64,000 bases of DNA from assembly GCA_037039925.1 (NCBI GenBank), contig JAXRKP010001285.1, positions 31,001-95,000 of the forward strand, in the 5' to 3' direction. This stretch comes from Doris montereyensis. Its lineage: Eukaryota > Mollusca > Gastropoda > Nudibranchia > Dorididae. Shown piece after piece: positions 46,001-58,924 of this stretch. The translations under genes were made by a program, and so were the position numbers. The stretch's first letter is position 1; every line of letters begins with the position of its first letter. Under the pieces are notes generated by a model. It was given only the letters and a program-made list of their open reading frames with translations. It was not told the DNA's origin and did no database searches.

Positions 46001-48150
46001 AAACAAATGTGATCTCAGGTTGTTGGTTTGATTTACCACACTCAGGTTGTTGGTTTGAACATCCACATCCACACCTTACAAACAAATGTGATCTCAGGTT
46101 GTTGGTTTGATTTACCCAAATCCAAATCCACACCTTACAAACAAATGTGATCTCAGGTTGTTGGTTTGATTTCCACCCAAATGTGATCTCAGGTCCACAC
46201 CTTACAAACAAATGTGATCTCAGGTTGTTGGTTTGATTACCCACATCCACACCTTAGAAACAAATGTGAACTCAGGTTGTTGGTTTGATTTAACCCAAAT
46301 CATCACAAACAAATCCAATCTCAGGTTGTTGGTTTGATTTACAAACAAATGTGTAATCTCAAATCCACACTTAAAAAAATGTGATCTCAGGTTGTTGGTT
46401 TGATTTACCCACATCCACATCCACAAATGTGATCTCAGGTTGTTGGGTTGGACAAATCAAACCTTATAAACAAATGTGATCTCAGGTTGTTGGTTTGATT
46501 TACCCACATCTCACAACAAACAAATGTGATCTCAGGTTGTTGGTTTGATTTACCCACATCCACACCTTACAAACAAATGTGATCTCAGGTTGTTGGTTTG
46601 ATTTACCCACATCCACATCCACACCTTACAAACAAATGTGATCTCAGGTTGTTGGTTTGATTTACCCACATCAACATCCACACTTTACAAACAAATGTGA
46701 TCTCAGGTTGTTGGTTTGATTTACCCACATCCACATCCACATTGTTACAAACAAATGTGATCTCAGGTTGTTGGTTTGATTTACCCACATCCAAATCTTA
46801 CAAACAAATGTGATCTCAGGTTGTTGGTTTGATTTACCACACATCTGTTGTTGTTTTGATTTACATCCATCCACAAACAAATGTGATCTCAGGTTGTTGG
46901 TTTGATTACCCACATCCACACCTTTTTAAAAACAAATGTGATCTCAGTTGTTGGTTTGATTTACCCACATCCACATCCACACCTTAAAAACAAATGTGAT
47001 CTCAGGTTGTTGGTTTTCATTTACCCACATCCACATCCACACTTAAAAACAAATGTGATCTCAGGTTGTTGGTTTGATTTTAAATCCCACATCCACCCAC
47101 AAACAAATGTGATCTCAGGTTGTTGGTTTGATTTACCCACATCCACACCTTACAAACAAATGTGATCTCAGGTTGTTGGTTTGATTTACCCACATCCACA
47201 TCACCTTACAAACAAATGTGATCTCAGGTTGTTGGTTTGATTTACCCACATCCACACCTTACAAACAAATGTGATCTCAGGTTGTTGGTTTGATTTACCC
47301 ACATCCACCACACCTTACAAACAAATGTGATCTCAGGTTGTTGGTTTGATTTACCCACATCCACATCCACACCTTACAAACAAATGTGATCTCAGTTGTT
47401 GGTTTGATTTACCCACATCCAAATGTGATCTCATTGTTGGTTTGATTTCCACCACATCCACACCTTACAAACAAATGTGATCTCAGGTTGTTGGTTTGAT
47501 TTACCCACATCCAGGTTGTCTGTTTAATCCACACCTTACAAACAAATGTGATCTCAGGTTGTTGGTTTGATTTACCCACATCCATCTTACAAACAAATGT
47601 GATCTCTTGTTGGTTTGATTTACAAACAAAAACAAATGTGATCTCAGGTTGTTGGTTTGATTCCAATACACCACAAACAAATGTGATCTCAGGTTGTTGG
47701 TTTGATTTACCCAAATCATCCACACCTTACAAACAAATGTGAACTCAGGTTGTTGGTTTGATTTACCCACATCCACATCCACATCCACATCAAACAAATG
47801 GTTGTTGGTTTGATTTATCTCCACACCTTACAAACAAATGTGATCTCAGGTTGTTGGTTTGATTTACCCAAATCCACACCTTACAAACAAATGGTTTGAA
47901 TCTCAGGTTGTTGGTTTGATTTACCCACATCCACATCCACACCTTACAAACAAATGTGATCTCAGGTTGTTGGTTTGATTTACCCAAATCCACACCTTAT
48001 GTGATCTCAGGTTGTTGGTTTGATTTACACATCACATCCACACCTTACAAACAAATGTGATCTCAGGTTGTTGGTTTGATTTACCCACATCTCACCCACA
48101 CCTTACAAACAAATGTGATCTCAGGTTGTTGGTTTGATTTACCCACATCC
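43015..48150. repeat. 53-bp minisatellite upstream of NOMO, about 95 units
   Basis: The unit is ACAAACAAATGTGATCTCAG, GTTGTTGGTTTGATTTACCC and ACATCCACACCTT. A hexamer, ACATCC or AAATCC, repeats once to three times within it. Truncated and rejoined units cluster around 46020-46440 and 47400-47900. Its word TGTGATCTCAGG resembles the start of dispersed repeat E. Open frames on the minus strand repeat VNQTNNLRSHLFVRCG and are not genes. Confidence 0.97.
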
Positions 48151-48430
48151 ACTAAAAGCGATCTCGGCGTTTTGGTAGGATCTTTGTTAAAAATAATTTT
48201 GCCCGGAAAACCCTTTATTAACGTGTACAGAGTGTTGTGATTTGCACACGGGCCCTCGTTTTTATCATTCCTCTTCGATGGGTTAGGGAGGGGATGGGGT
48301 GAAGATTTGAATTTTACCCCGAAAAAAAATCCAGAAAAATGTTCAACTGTTTGTGGGGTTTGAACCCACGACCTTTGGGTTGAGAGACCGACATGTTGCC
48401 TCTGGGCTACCGCATCCCCCCTCGTCAATG
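48140..48430 (-). mobile_element. SINE family B, tRNA-derived
   Basis: The minus strand begins GGGGGATGCGGTAGCCCAGA and has GGTCGTGGGTTCAAACCCC (B box) about 40 bp later, a typical RNA polymerase III promoter. The body continues through TCCTAAC-like and CACACGGGCCC sequence to about 48140, where the 53-bp array starts. A second degenerate copy lies at 3565-3790. Confidence 0.8.
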
Positions 48431-48594
48431 TAAGAATAGTGAAATCCAAAGTCGGGGTCTTATTTTGCCCCTCTGCAACGTAACGACGACATGAGCGGGT
48501 ACACTCATTGCGTTCCGTACTAGCTCTGATCTGAAAGACAAACAGTGAGGCACGGACCATGACGAAAGTGAAGGAAATTGCATTGGATAATATC

Positions 48595-48915
48595 AAAACT
48601 CCATAGGAATAGAGTTATATTTATAAAGACGAGACAAATACAAGGAATAGAGTTATATTTATAAAGACGAGACAGATACAAGAATAGAGTTATATTTATA
48701 AAGACGAGACAGATACAAGAAATAGAGTTATATTTATAAAGACGAGACAGATACAAGGAATAGAGTTATATTTATAAAGACGAGACAATACAAGAAATAG
48801 AGTTATATTTATAAAGACGAGACAGAAACAAGAAATAAAGTTATATTTATAAAGACGAGACAGATACAAGGAATAGAGTTATATTTATAAAGACGAGACA
48901 AATACAAGGAATAGA
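48595..48915. repeat. 38-bp minisatellite, about 8 units
   Basis: Unit AATAGAGTTATATTTATAAA plus GACGAGACAGATACAAGG. Confidence 0.95.
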
Positions 48916-48929
48916 CAGAGAAAAAGAAC

Positions 48930-49110
48930 ACCCTGGCCACCATGAGGATCAAACATGTGACCTCTACGTCAGCACTCACCGCCTCGCCATGAAAAGAAAG
49001 CGCGCTACCAACCAATCTTAACTACAATGTGTGTTCTCCCCTTCGGGATCGAACAATGGGCGACTTCTTCGTCGGCACCCATCGTCTCGACATGAAACGG
49101 AAGGCGTGTA
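48930..49110 (-). mobile_element. Two tRNA-like SINE heads (family D)
   Basis: On the minus strand both have GGCGAGGCGGTGAGTGC- or GAGACGATGGGTGCC-like A regions and a B-box-like word (GTTTGATCCTCATGG near 48940-48955, TGTTCGATCCCGAAG near 49040-49058). A further piece on the plus strand (GGGTTCGATCCTCATGG, about 49231) sits inside the first units of the next array. A related head is seen at 62766-62835. Confidence 0.5.
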
Positions 49111-49124
49111 GTTAGCTCGTGTGT

Positions 49125-51536
49125 TCCTATATGACTTTAATGTTTTTCAATGCACCATCTTTCATGGACTTTAATGTTATTCAATGTGTGTTCCTATAGG
49201 ACTTTAATGTTATTCAATGTGTGTTCCTACGCAGGGCTTACGGGTTCGATCCTCATGGTGTGCCTAAGGACTTTATTTGTGTCTAGTTTAATGTTATTTC
49301 AATGTGTGTTCTATAGGACTTATTTGTGTCGTTATTCAATGTGTGTTCCTATAGGACTTTAATGTTATTCAATGTGTGTTCCTATAGGACTTTAATGTTA
49401 TTCAATGTGTGTTCCTACATGACTTTAATGTTATTCAATGTGTGTTCCTACAGGACTTTAATGTTATTCAATGTGTGTTCCTATAGGACTTTAATGTTAT
49501 TCAATGACTTTAATGTGTTCCTATAGGACTTTAATGTTATTCAATGTGTTTATTCTATAGGACTTTAATGTTATTCAATTGTTCCTATAGATTTAATGTT
49601 ATTCAATGTGTGTTCCTATAGGACTTTAATGTTATTCAATGTGTGTTCCTATAGGACTTTAATGTTATTCAATGTGTGTTCCTATAGGACTTTAATGTTA
49701 TTCAATGTGTGTTCTACATGACTTTAATGTTATTCAATGTGTGTTCCTATAGGACTTTAATGTTATTCAATGTGTGTTCCTATAGGACTTTAATGTTATT
49801 CAATGTGTGTTCCTACATGACTTTAATGTTATTCAATGTGTGTTCCTATAGGACTTTAATGTTATTCAATGTGTGTTCCTATAGGACTTTAATGTTATTC
49901 AATGTGTGTTCCTATAGGACTTTAATGTTATTCAATGTGTGTTCCTATATGACTTTAATGTTATTCAATGTGTGTTCCTATAGGACTTTAATGTTATTCA
50001 ATGTGTGTTCCTACATGACTTTAATGTTATTCAATGTGTGTTCCTACATGACTTTAATGTTATTCAATGTGTGTTCCTATAGGACTTTAATGTTATTCAA
50101 TGTGTGTTCCTACATGACTTTAATGTTATTCAATGTGTGTTCCTATTCAGGACTTTAATGTTATTCAATGTGTGTTCCTACATGACTTTAATGACAATTT
50201 AATGTTATTCAATGTGTGTTCCTACATGACTTTAATGTTATTCAATGTGTTTAATGTTATTCCTGTTCTAGGACTTTAATGTTATTCAATGTGTGTTCTA
50301 TAGGACTTTAATGTTATTCAATGTGTGTTCCTATAGGACTTTAATGTTATTCAATGTGTGTTCCTATAGGACTTTAATGTTATTCAATGTGTGTTCCTAT
50401 AGGACTTTAATGTTATTCAATGTGTGTTCCTATAGGACTTTAATGTTATTCAATGTGGACTGTTCCCTATAGGACTTTTATTCATGTTGTTCCTATTCTT
50501 TAATGTTATTCAATGTGTTCCTACATGACTTTAATGTTATTCAATGTGTGTTCCTCTTTAACTTTAATGTTATTTAATGTTATTCAATGTGTGTTCCTAA
50601 GGACTTTAATGTTATTCAATGTGTGTTCCTACATGACTTTAATGTTATTCAATGTGTGTTCCTATAGGACTTTAATGTTATTCAATGTGTGTTCCTATAG
50701 GACTTAATGTTATTCAATGTGTGTTCCTATAGGACTTTAATGTTATTCAATGTGTGTTCCTATAGGACTTTAATGTTATTCAATGTGTGTTCCTATAGGA
50801 CTTTAATGTTATTCAATGTGTGTTCCTATAGGACTTTAATGTTATTCAATGTGTGTTCCTACTATGACTTTAATGTTATTCAATGTGTGTTCCTATAGGA
50901 CTTTAATGTTATTCAATGTGTGTTCCTACAGGACTTTAATGTTATTCAATGTGTGTTCCTATAGGACTTTAATGTTATTCAATGTGTGTTCCTATAGGAC
51001 TTTAATGTTATTCAATGTGTGTTCCTATAGGACTTTAATGTTATTCAATGTGTGTTCCTACATTCAATGACTTTAATGTTATTCAATGTGTGTTCCTATA
51101 GGACTTTAATGTTATTCAATGTGTGTTCCTATATGACTTTAATGTTATTCAATGTGTGTTCCTATAGGACTTTAATGTTATTCAATGTGTGTTCCTATAG
51201 GACTTTAATGTTATTCAATGTGTGTTCCTTTAATGTATTCAATGTGACTTTATTCAATGTTATTTATTCAATGTGTGTTTACATGACTTTAATGTTATTC
51301 AACGTGTGTTCCTATAGACTTTAATGTTATTCAATGTGTGTTCCTATAGGACTTTAATGTTATTCAATGTGTGTTCCTACATGTCTTTAATGTTATTCAA
51401 TGTGTGTTCCTATAGGACTTTAATGTTATTCAATGTGTTTCCTATAGGACTTTAATGTTATTCGTTGTGCTTTCCTTAGCTCTGATGTTTTCAATTGTGT
51501 TCCTAAAGATCTTGTAATTTATTCAATGTGTGTTCC
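49125..51536. repeat. 33-bp minisatellite, about 72 units
   Basis: Unit GGACTTTAATGTTATTCAAT plus GTGTGTTCCTATA. The first units carry a SINE fragment. The last units decay toward 51536, where a Harbinger-like element is inserted. Open plus-strand frames repeat TLMLFNVCSYR. Confidence 0.97.
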
Positions 51537-51539
51537 TAA

Positions 51540-52360
51540 TCAAGCGACGTCTCCTTATATGTTATGCGACGTATAGCCGCGCGCGACTAATTTCGTTGTG
51601 CGACAAAATCAATCCTAGTAAGATTTATAAGAAGTTGCCTCCTTATGCGACATCAAGTCGCTCGCGACCATCGCCTGCAATCGAGTCATGTAGCAATTGG
51701 GGAACCAGGCGCTCGCGACCGACTGGAGGTGTGACTGACTAAATACAAAGCCATTGGTCAGAATTTCTTGCGCGGGACATGGCCTTTAAGTGTGTTGTGT
51801 GTAGTGTTGGGAAGGCCCATTTTGAAACATGGCGGAAACACCAACAAGACAAATTGAGCGTTTGATTGAACTCGTCTGTGGGGAGCCTGCCGTATACAAC
51901 CCACACATGAAAGAACACAGAGACCGGGATTATATTAATGTTTTTTGGAAGAGTGTTGAAAAGGAAATGGGGAAAAGCCCCATATTCTTGTCGTCTTCGA
52001 TACATCAATATCTATGACGTCTTGTTTTTCAATTTTTTTGTGTTCCTAGTGAGAATAGCAACACTACTGGACATGGAAATGTACCCAGAAGAGAGCTTTG
52101 CCGTTTCCATCTTGATACTAAATTAATACATTGCCCTCCTCAATCATTTCTGTCGCTTGCCGTCGCCAGTCTTTCAGACGCGACGAAAAGTTCCTCGCGC
52201 ATAAGGAGACACTTTTGCCGCTCGCGACTGAAAGACATCGCGCGTGAAACTAGATAATTGCTGTTCCAATATTCGCTCATAAGGAGACATGCCACGCGAC
52301 TGATCTCAAGTGTTTATCGCTCACGACTTAACATCGCGTCGCACATAAGGAGCCGTAGCC
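51540..52360 (+). mobile_element. PIF/Harbinger-like element with MADF-domain remnant
   Basis: Both sides carry TAA (51537-51539 and 52361-52363), the usual target duplication of PIF/Harbinger. The ends are imperfect inverted repeats sharing CTCCTTAT with GCGACG nearby. CGCTCGCGAC and CTCCTTATG recur inside each end. The interior frame 51829-52017 reads RLIELVCGEPAVYN, then YINVFWKSVEKEMG, the start of a MADF DNA-binding domain as found in Harbinger-associated Myb/MADF proteins. It breaks off after about 50 residues, so the element is non-autonomous or decayed. Confidence 0.75.
51829..52017 (+). pseudogene. Truncated MADF-domain protein inside the Harbinger-like element
   Basis: Sixty-two codons from ATG (MAETPTRQIERLIELV...). 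The pattern LIELV...P..YN.......RD......W.SV....G matches the first two helices of MADF domains. The third helix and everything after it are lost to a stop. A neighbouring frame stays open to 52126 with no recognisable domain. Probably a leftover of the element's accessory DNA-binding protein. Confidence 0.6.
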
Positions 52361-52432
52361 TAAGATTTCGGAAAGAAGAATAACATACAAACTAGTTTCC
52401 CTATTTTCTGGTTTAACCGAAAATCATCATTT

Positions 52433-52692
52433 TCACGTTGCTCCAATCATTTCACGTTGCTCCAATCATTTCCCGTTGCTCCAATCATTTCACGTTGCTC
52501 CAATCATTTCATGTTGCTCCAATCATTTCATGTTGCTCCAATCATTTCCCGTTGCTCCAATCATTTCCCGTTGCTCCAATCATTTCCCGTTGCTTCAACC
52601 ATTTCACGTTGCTCCAATCATTTCACGTTGCTCCAATCATTTCACGTTGCTCCAATCATTTCACGTTGCTCCAATCATTTCATGTTGCTCCA
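52433..52692. repeat. 19-bp minisatellite, about 14 units
   Basis: Unit TTGCTCCAATCATTTCACG, with CATG and CCCG variants. Immediately follows the Harbinger-like element. Confidence 0.95.
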
Positions 52693-52876
52693 GTATTTAT
52701 TTGTGTAACAGCAAGACAGATTACTATTGAATTATATATTATTATGTGTGAGTATATAAATGTATCATAAACAAACATAGTGAAATGTCATACAAACATG
52801 ACCTATAAAATGTTAACTCCAAAGCGATAGTAAGATATTAAAAATATAGGCAGGTACAAATTGATACAAGTATAAG

Positions 52877-53000
52877 TTTGTGGGTTAAAACCCTAAGCCA
52901 GACTAGTGTTCTGTCAAGGAGGTGATTATAATCACCTGTTATTCTTCATGCTACAGAAACCAGGATAAGCTCTGGCCCTATGAATGGGCGGTAATGTTCT
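52877..53000 (+). mobile_element. SINE family A, 3' part
   Basis: TGGGTTAAAACCCTAAGCCA, GACTAGTGTTCTGTCAAGGA, GGTGATTATAATCACCT, GGATAAGCTCTGGCC and GGGCGGTAATG follow the same order as positions 62660-62765. The tRNA head and middle are missing. Confidence 0.8.
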
Positions 53001-53217
53001 AAAAATCAATCAAGAACTTTACTTTTGTACGTTTAAAAAAACAACTTTACAGGCATCACACAGTGTGGGGTAAAATAGAAAAGGGAAAAATGAGAATTAT
53101 GAATTGAAGAGAGTGATATGTGTACATATGTTATAATTAGGATGAGTAAAGAGAACAGGCGAAACAAATAGAGAGGATACCTGGGGGGGGGAAAGAACAC
53201 AGGGTAAGTGAAAAAAA

Positions 53218-53432
53218 TCATCAACACCCCCCCACCGTCCTCACTCATCATCAACACCCCGCCGCCCTCACCCATCATCAACACCCCGCCCCCCACCGCC
53301 CTCACTTATCATAAACACACCGCCCCCCCACCGCTCTCACCCGTCATCAACATCCCGCCCCCACCGCTCTCACCCGTCATCAAGACCCCGCCCCCACCGA
53401 TCTCATCCATCATCAACACGCCGCCCCCTCCT
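53218..53432. repeat. 29-bp C-rich minisatellite, about 7 units
   Basis: Unit CATCATCAACACCCCGCCCC plus CACCGCTCTCACCC. The minus strand is G-rich. Confidence 0.9.
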
Positions 53433-53732
53433 CCTTAAGAAAACAAGCAAAACCCAATTTCATAACAAACCCTTACCACCCCCTCCCGTCTCCAGAAATC
53501 TCACCAAAAAAAAACCCCAGCCCCCCAATCCCCTCCCCAATCTCAGCCACCAAACTTTTCTAAATAAGTTGACAGAGATAGACTGCATTGCTTGATTTTG
53601 TCTCTAAATGCATTGATTTTTTCCTGAACATTCCATGAGATAAGAGATCATTGGAAAGACACGAAATAGACAAGACAAGATAACATGCCCTCTCTACGTC
53701 AGAGTCATAGCGGCTGACAAGTATAAGCAACC

Positions 53733-56700
53733 CAGTGTATGTAACATTACTACACCACAGTGTATGTAACATTACTACACCACAGTGTATGTAACATTAC
53801 TACACCACAGTGTATGTAACATTACTACACCACAGTGTATGTAACATTACTAGACCAAAGTGTATGTAACATTACTATACCACAGTGTATGTAACATTAC
53901 TACACCATAGTGTATGTAACATTACTACACCACAGTGTATGTAACATTACTATACTATAGTGTATGTAACATTACTACACCATAGTGTATGTAACATTAC
54001 TACACCATAGTGTATGTAACATTACTACACCACAGTGTATGTAACATTACACACCATAGTGTCCTTAAGAAAACAAGTAACATTACTACACCATAGTGTA
54101 TGTAACATTACTACACCACAGTGTATGTAACATTAATACACCACAGTGTATGTAACATTACTACACCACAGTGTATGTAACATTACTACACCACAGTGTA
54201 TGTAACATTACTACACCATAGTGTATGTAACATTACTACACCACAGTGTATGTAACATTACTACACCACAGTGTATGTACCATTACTACACCACAGTGTA
54301 TGTAACATTACTACACCATAGTGTATATGTAACATTACTACACCATAGTGTATGTAACATTACTACACCACAGTGTATGTAACATTACTACACCACAGTG
54401 TATGTAACATTACTACACCACAGTGTATGTAACATTACTACACCACAGTGTATGTAACATTACTATAGCACAGTGTATGTAACATTACTACACCATAGTG
54501 TATGTACATTACTACACCACAGTGTATGTACATTACTACACCATAGTGTGTATGTAACATTACTACACCATAGTGTTTGTACATTACTACACCACAGTGT
54601 ATGTAACATTACTACACCACAGTGTATGTACATTACTACACCACAGTGTATGTAACATTACTACACCATAGTGTCTCTAACATTACTACACCACAGTGTA
54701 TGTAACATTACTACACCATAGTGTCTGTACATTACTACACCACAGTGTATGTAACATTACTACAGCACAGTGTATGTAACATTACTACACCACAGTGTAT
54801 GTACATTATTACACCACAGTGTATGTAACATTACTACACCACAGTGTATGTAACATTACTACACCACAGTGTATGTAACATTACTACACCACAGTGTCTG
54901 TACATTACTACACCACAGTGTCTGTAACATTACTACACCACAGTGTCTGTAACATTACTACACCACAGTGTCTGTAACATTACACCACAGTGTGTGTAAC
55001 ATTACTACACCACAGTGTCTGTAATATTACTACACCACAGTCATTACTGTCTGTACATTACTACACCACAGTGTGTGTAACATTACTACACCACAGTGTA
55101 TGTAACGTACTACACCACAGTGTATGTAACATTACTACACCTTATGTAACACATTACTACCACAGTCATTACTACACCACAGTATGTAACATTACTACAC
55201 CACAGTGTATGTAACATTACTACACCATAGTGTCTGTAACATTACACAGTGTATGTAACATTACTACACCATAGTGTATGTAACCACAGTGTATGTAACA
55301 TTACTACACCACAGTGTAACATTACTACCACAGTGTATGTAACATTACCACCATAGTGTTTAACATTACTACACCTTAGTGTCTGTACATTACTACACCA
55401 CAGTGTATGTAACATTACTACACCATAGTGTCTGTGTAACATTACTATACCACAGTGTGTGTAACATTACATAGTGTCTGTACATTACTGTATGTAACAT
55501 TACTACACCATGAGTGTCTGTACATTACTACCCCACAGTGTATGTACATTAATACACCATAGTGTCTGTACATTACTACACCACAGTGTGTGTAACATTA
55601 CTACACCATAGTGTATGTAACATTACTACACCACAGTGTATGTAACATTACTACAGCACAGTGTATGTAACATTACTACACCACAGTGTATGTAACAATA
55701 CTACACCATAGTGTCTGTAACATTACTACACCACAGTGTATGTAACATTACTACACCACAGTGTATGTAACATTACTACACCATAGTGTCTGTACATTAC
55801 TACACACAGTGTGTGTAACATTACTACACACAGTGTCTGTAACATTACTACACCATAGTGTCTGTAACATTACTACACCACAGTGTGTGCATTACTACAC
55901 ATAGTGTCTGTACATTACTACACCACAGTGTATGTAACATTACTACACCACAGTGTATGTAACATTAGTACACCACAGTGTATGTAGCATGTAACATTAC
56001 TACACCTACACCAAGTGTATGTAACATTACTACACCACAGTGTATGTAACATTACTACACCACAGTGTCTGTAACATTACTACACCACAGTGTGTGTAAA
56101 CATTACTACTACAGTGTCTGTAACATTACTACACCACAGTGTGTAACATTACTACACCATAGTGTCTGTACATTACTACACCACAGTGTGTGTAACATTA
56201 CTACACCACAGTGTATGTAACATTACTACACCACAGTGTATGTAACATTACTACCACAGTGTATGTAACATTACTACACCACAGTGTATGTAACATTAGT
56301 ACACCACAGTGTATGTAACTTACTACACAGTGTATGTAACATTACTACACCACAGTGTATGTAACATTACTACACCACAGTACAGTGTATGTAACATTAC
56401 TACACCACAGTGTATGTACACCACAGTGTATGTAACATTACTACACCAAAGTGTATGTACATTACTACACCACAGTGTATGTAACATTACCACCATAGTG
56501 TATGTAACATTACTACACCACAGTGTGTGTAACATTACTACACCACAGTGTATGTAACATTACTACCCACAGTGTAAGTGTGCATTACTACACCACAGTG
56601 TAAGTGTACATTACTACACCACAGTGTATGTAACATTACTACACTACAGTGTATGTACATTACTACACCACAGTGTATATACCATTACTACACCACAGTG

Positions 56701-57618
56701 TATGTAACATTACTACACCGCAGTGTGTGTAACATTACTAGACCACAGTGTATGTACCATTACTACACCACAGTGTATGTAACATTACCACAGTGTATGT
56801 AACATTACTACACCACAGTGTATGTAACATTACTACACCACAGTGTATGTAACATTACTACACCACAGTGTATGTAACATTACTACACCATTGTATTAAC
56901 ATTACTACACCACAGTGTATGTAACATTACTACACCACATTGTATGTAACATTACTACACCACAGTGTATGTAACATTACTACACCACAGTGTATGTAAC
57001 ATTACTACACCACAGTATATGTAACATTACTACACCAAAATGTATGTACATTACTACACCACAGTGTATGTAACATTACTACACCATAGTGTATGTAACA
57101 TTACTACACCACAGTGTGTGTAACATTACTACACCACAGTGTATGTAACATTACTACACCACAGTGTAAGTGTGCATTACTACACCACAGTGTAAGTGTA
57201 CATTACTACACCACAGTGTATGTAACATTACTACACTACAGTGTATGTACATTACTACACCACAGTGTATGTACCATTACTACACCACAGTGTATGTAAC
57301 ATTACTACACCGCAGTGTGTGTAACATTACTACACCACAGTGTATGTACCATTACACACCACAGTGTATGTAACATTACTACATCACAGTGTATGTAACA
57401 TTACTACACCACAGTGTATGTAATATTACTACACCGCAGTGTATGTAACATTACTACACCACAGTGTATGTACCATTACTACACCACAGTGTATGTAACA
57501 TTACTACACCGCATTAACTTCACACCACAGTATGTGTAACATTACTACACCACAGTGTATGTAACATTACTACACTACAGTGTATGTAACATTACTACAC
57601 CACAGTGTATGTACATTA
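53733..57618. repeat. 25-bp minisatellite, about 155 units
   Basis: Unit CACAGTGTATGTAACATTAC plus TACAC. Variants TATAGTGT and AGTGTCTG are spread through it, and units lacking AA (GTACATTAC) are common. A segment with TGTAAGTGTRCATTAC occurs twice (about 56570-56780 and 57165-57375), a higher-order duplication of about 590 bp. Confidence 0.97.
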
Positions 57619-58090
57619 CTTTCTACAGACGTGGCTATGGATCACACCACACTGATAGGCACCAGTGAACAATTACAGGCAGAAAGGTATACATTACAAT
57701 GACATATAGATTTACATGCTGTCGATTTAATTCAGTAAAACTCAACAACATACATAATGTCCTTAGTGATTGCTGTCTGATTTCAGTTTCAATTAAAAAG
57801 TGAAATAATAAAAAAAAATAAAAAAACAAGAAAAGATGATTAATTCCTAAAAAAAAAATAATGCGATGAAAAATAGATAAAAATAATTTGAGGAGTTGCT
57901 TCCCCTTGAAATCTCGTTTCGAAAGGCGACGTGAAAACAGTAAAAGTAAATTGAAACATAATAATTCATAGATTTTTCCCAATCCTAAAGGCTAACCCCC
58001 CTTCTCCCCAACATTTCCCTGACGTAATATTTGTTAAACCACCTGAAAAGTTGAAATTACATCTCATTTTTGTTTTATTCTAGATCTAGA
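57619..58090. other. Spacer, nothing recognised
   Basis: AT-rich with an A-run patch (57808-57830). The minus-strand frame at 57635-57982 is open but hydrophobic and low-complexity, with no recognisable domain. Confidence 0.6.
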
Positions 58091-58094
58091 CCTT

Positions 58095-58490
58095 GGCATT
58101 TAGGTCCTAAAACCTATATTTAGAATCCATATCTAGGCATTTAGGTCCTAAAATCTAGATTTAGAATCCATATCTAGGCATTTAGGTCCTAAAATCTAGA
58201 TTTAAAATCCATATCTAGGCATTTAGGTCCTAAAATCTAGATTTAGAATCCAGATTTAGATTTAGAATCCAGATGTAGATTTAGATTTAGAATCCAGATG
58301 TAGATTTAGATTTAGAATCCAGATTAGATTTAGATTTATCCAGATCTAGATTTAGATTTAGAATCCAGATGTAGATTTAGATTTAGAATCCAGATGTAGA
58401 TTTAGATTTAGAATCCAGATGTAGATTTAGATTTAGAATCCAGATGTAGATTTAGATTTAGAATCCAGGTGTAGATTTAGATTTAGAATG
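58095..58490. repeat. Compound 38-bp and 20-bp minisatellite
   Basis: Four units of TAGAATCCATATCTAGGCAT plus TTAGGTCCTAAAATCTAGAT, then about a dozen units of GATTTAGAATCCAGATGTAG with GATTTA spacers. The second unit is a shortened form of the first. Confidence 0.93.
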
Positions 58491-58920
58491 GCGGGTAAAT
58501 AAGTGAAGAACTCATAACTCGGTTAGACAAAGTTTGATAGATCTAAATAGAATCCAGGTCCACATGTAATACCATTATGTCAATTAAAATTGATACTCTG
58601 CTATGGTGTAATTTGACAGTTAAGCAGCGTAAAATAATGTGGGTTAAATGTGTACTCGTTGTTGATATCGACTTGCACTTATATATATCTAATAATTTAC
58701 AATGCGAAATTTATATAGCTTGCCTATCCGTGAGGGCCATGCTCAGTTGTGTTTGACAAAGGCCAAGACATACATCATAAAACAGCTTATATAATGTCTT
58801 TCATAATATAATCAATATTTACGATTACTATAAAATCATGAGATCTACATACATGAAGAATGTTACAATTAAAATGAACAGTACCTAAATTACGATAATA
58901 TGTGATAATAACAAGATGAC
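58491..58920. other. Spacer, nothing recognised
   Basis: AT-rich unique DNA between two arrays. Confidence 0.6.
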
Positions 58921-58924
58921 CCTA

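Noticed and set aside
43015..51536. Repeat-encoded proteins (VNQTNNLRSHLF and TLMLFNVCSYR families)
   Set aside because: They are array units translated, with no codon bias, no conserved start and frequent breaks.
12962..57618. CRISPR-like regular repeats
   Set aside because: Units are contiguous with no unique spacers, the genome is eukaryotic, and no cas genes exist.
53733..57618. Centromeric satellite
   Set aside because: The arrays in the window have unrelated units and each is local. A centromere would usually show one dominant satellite.
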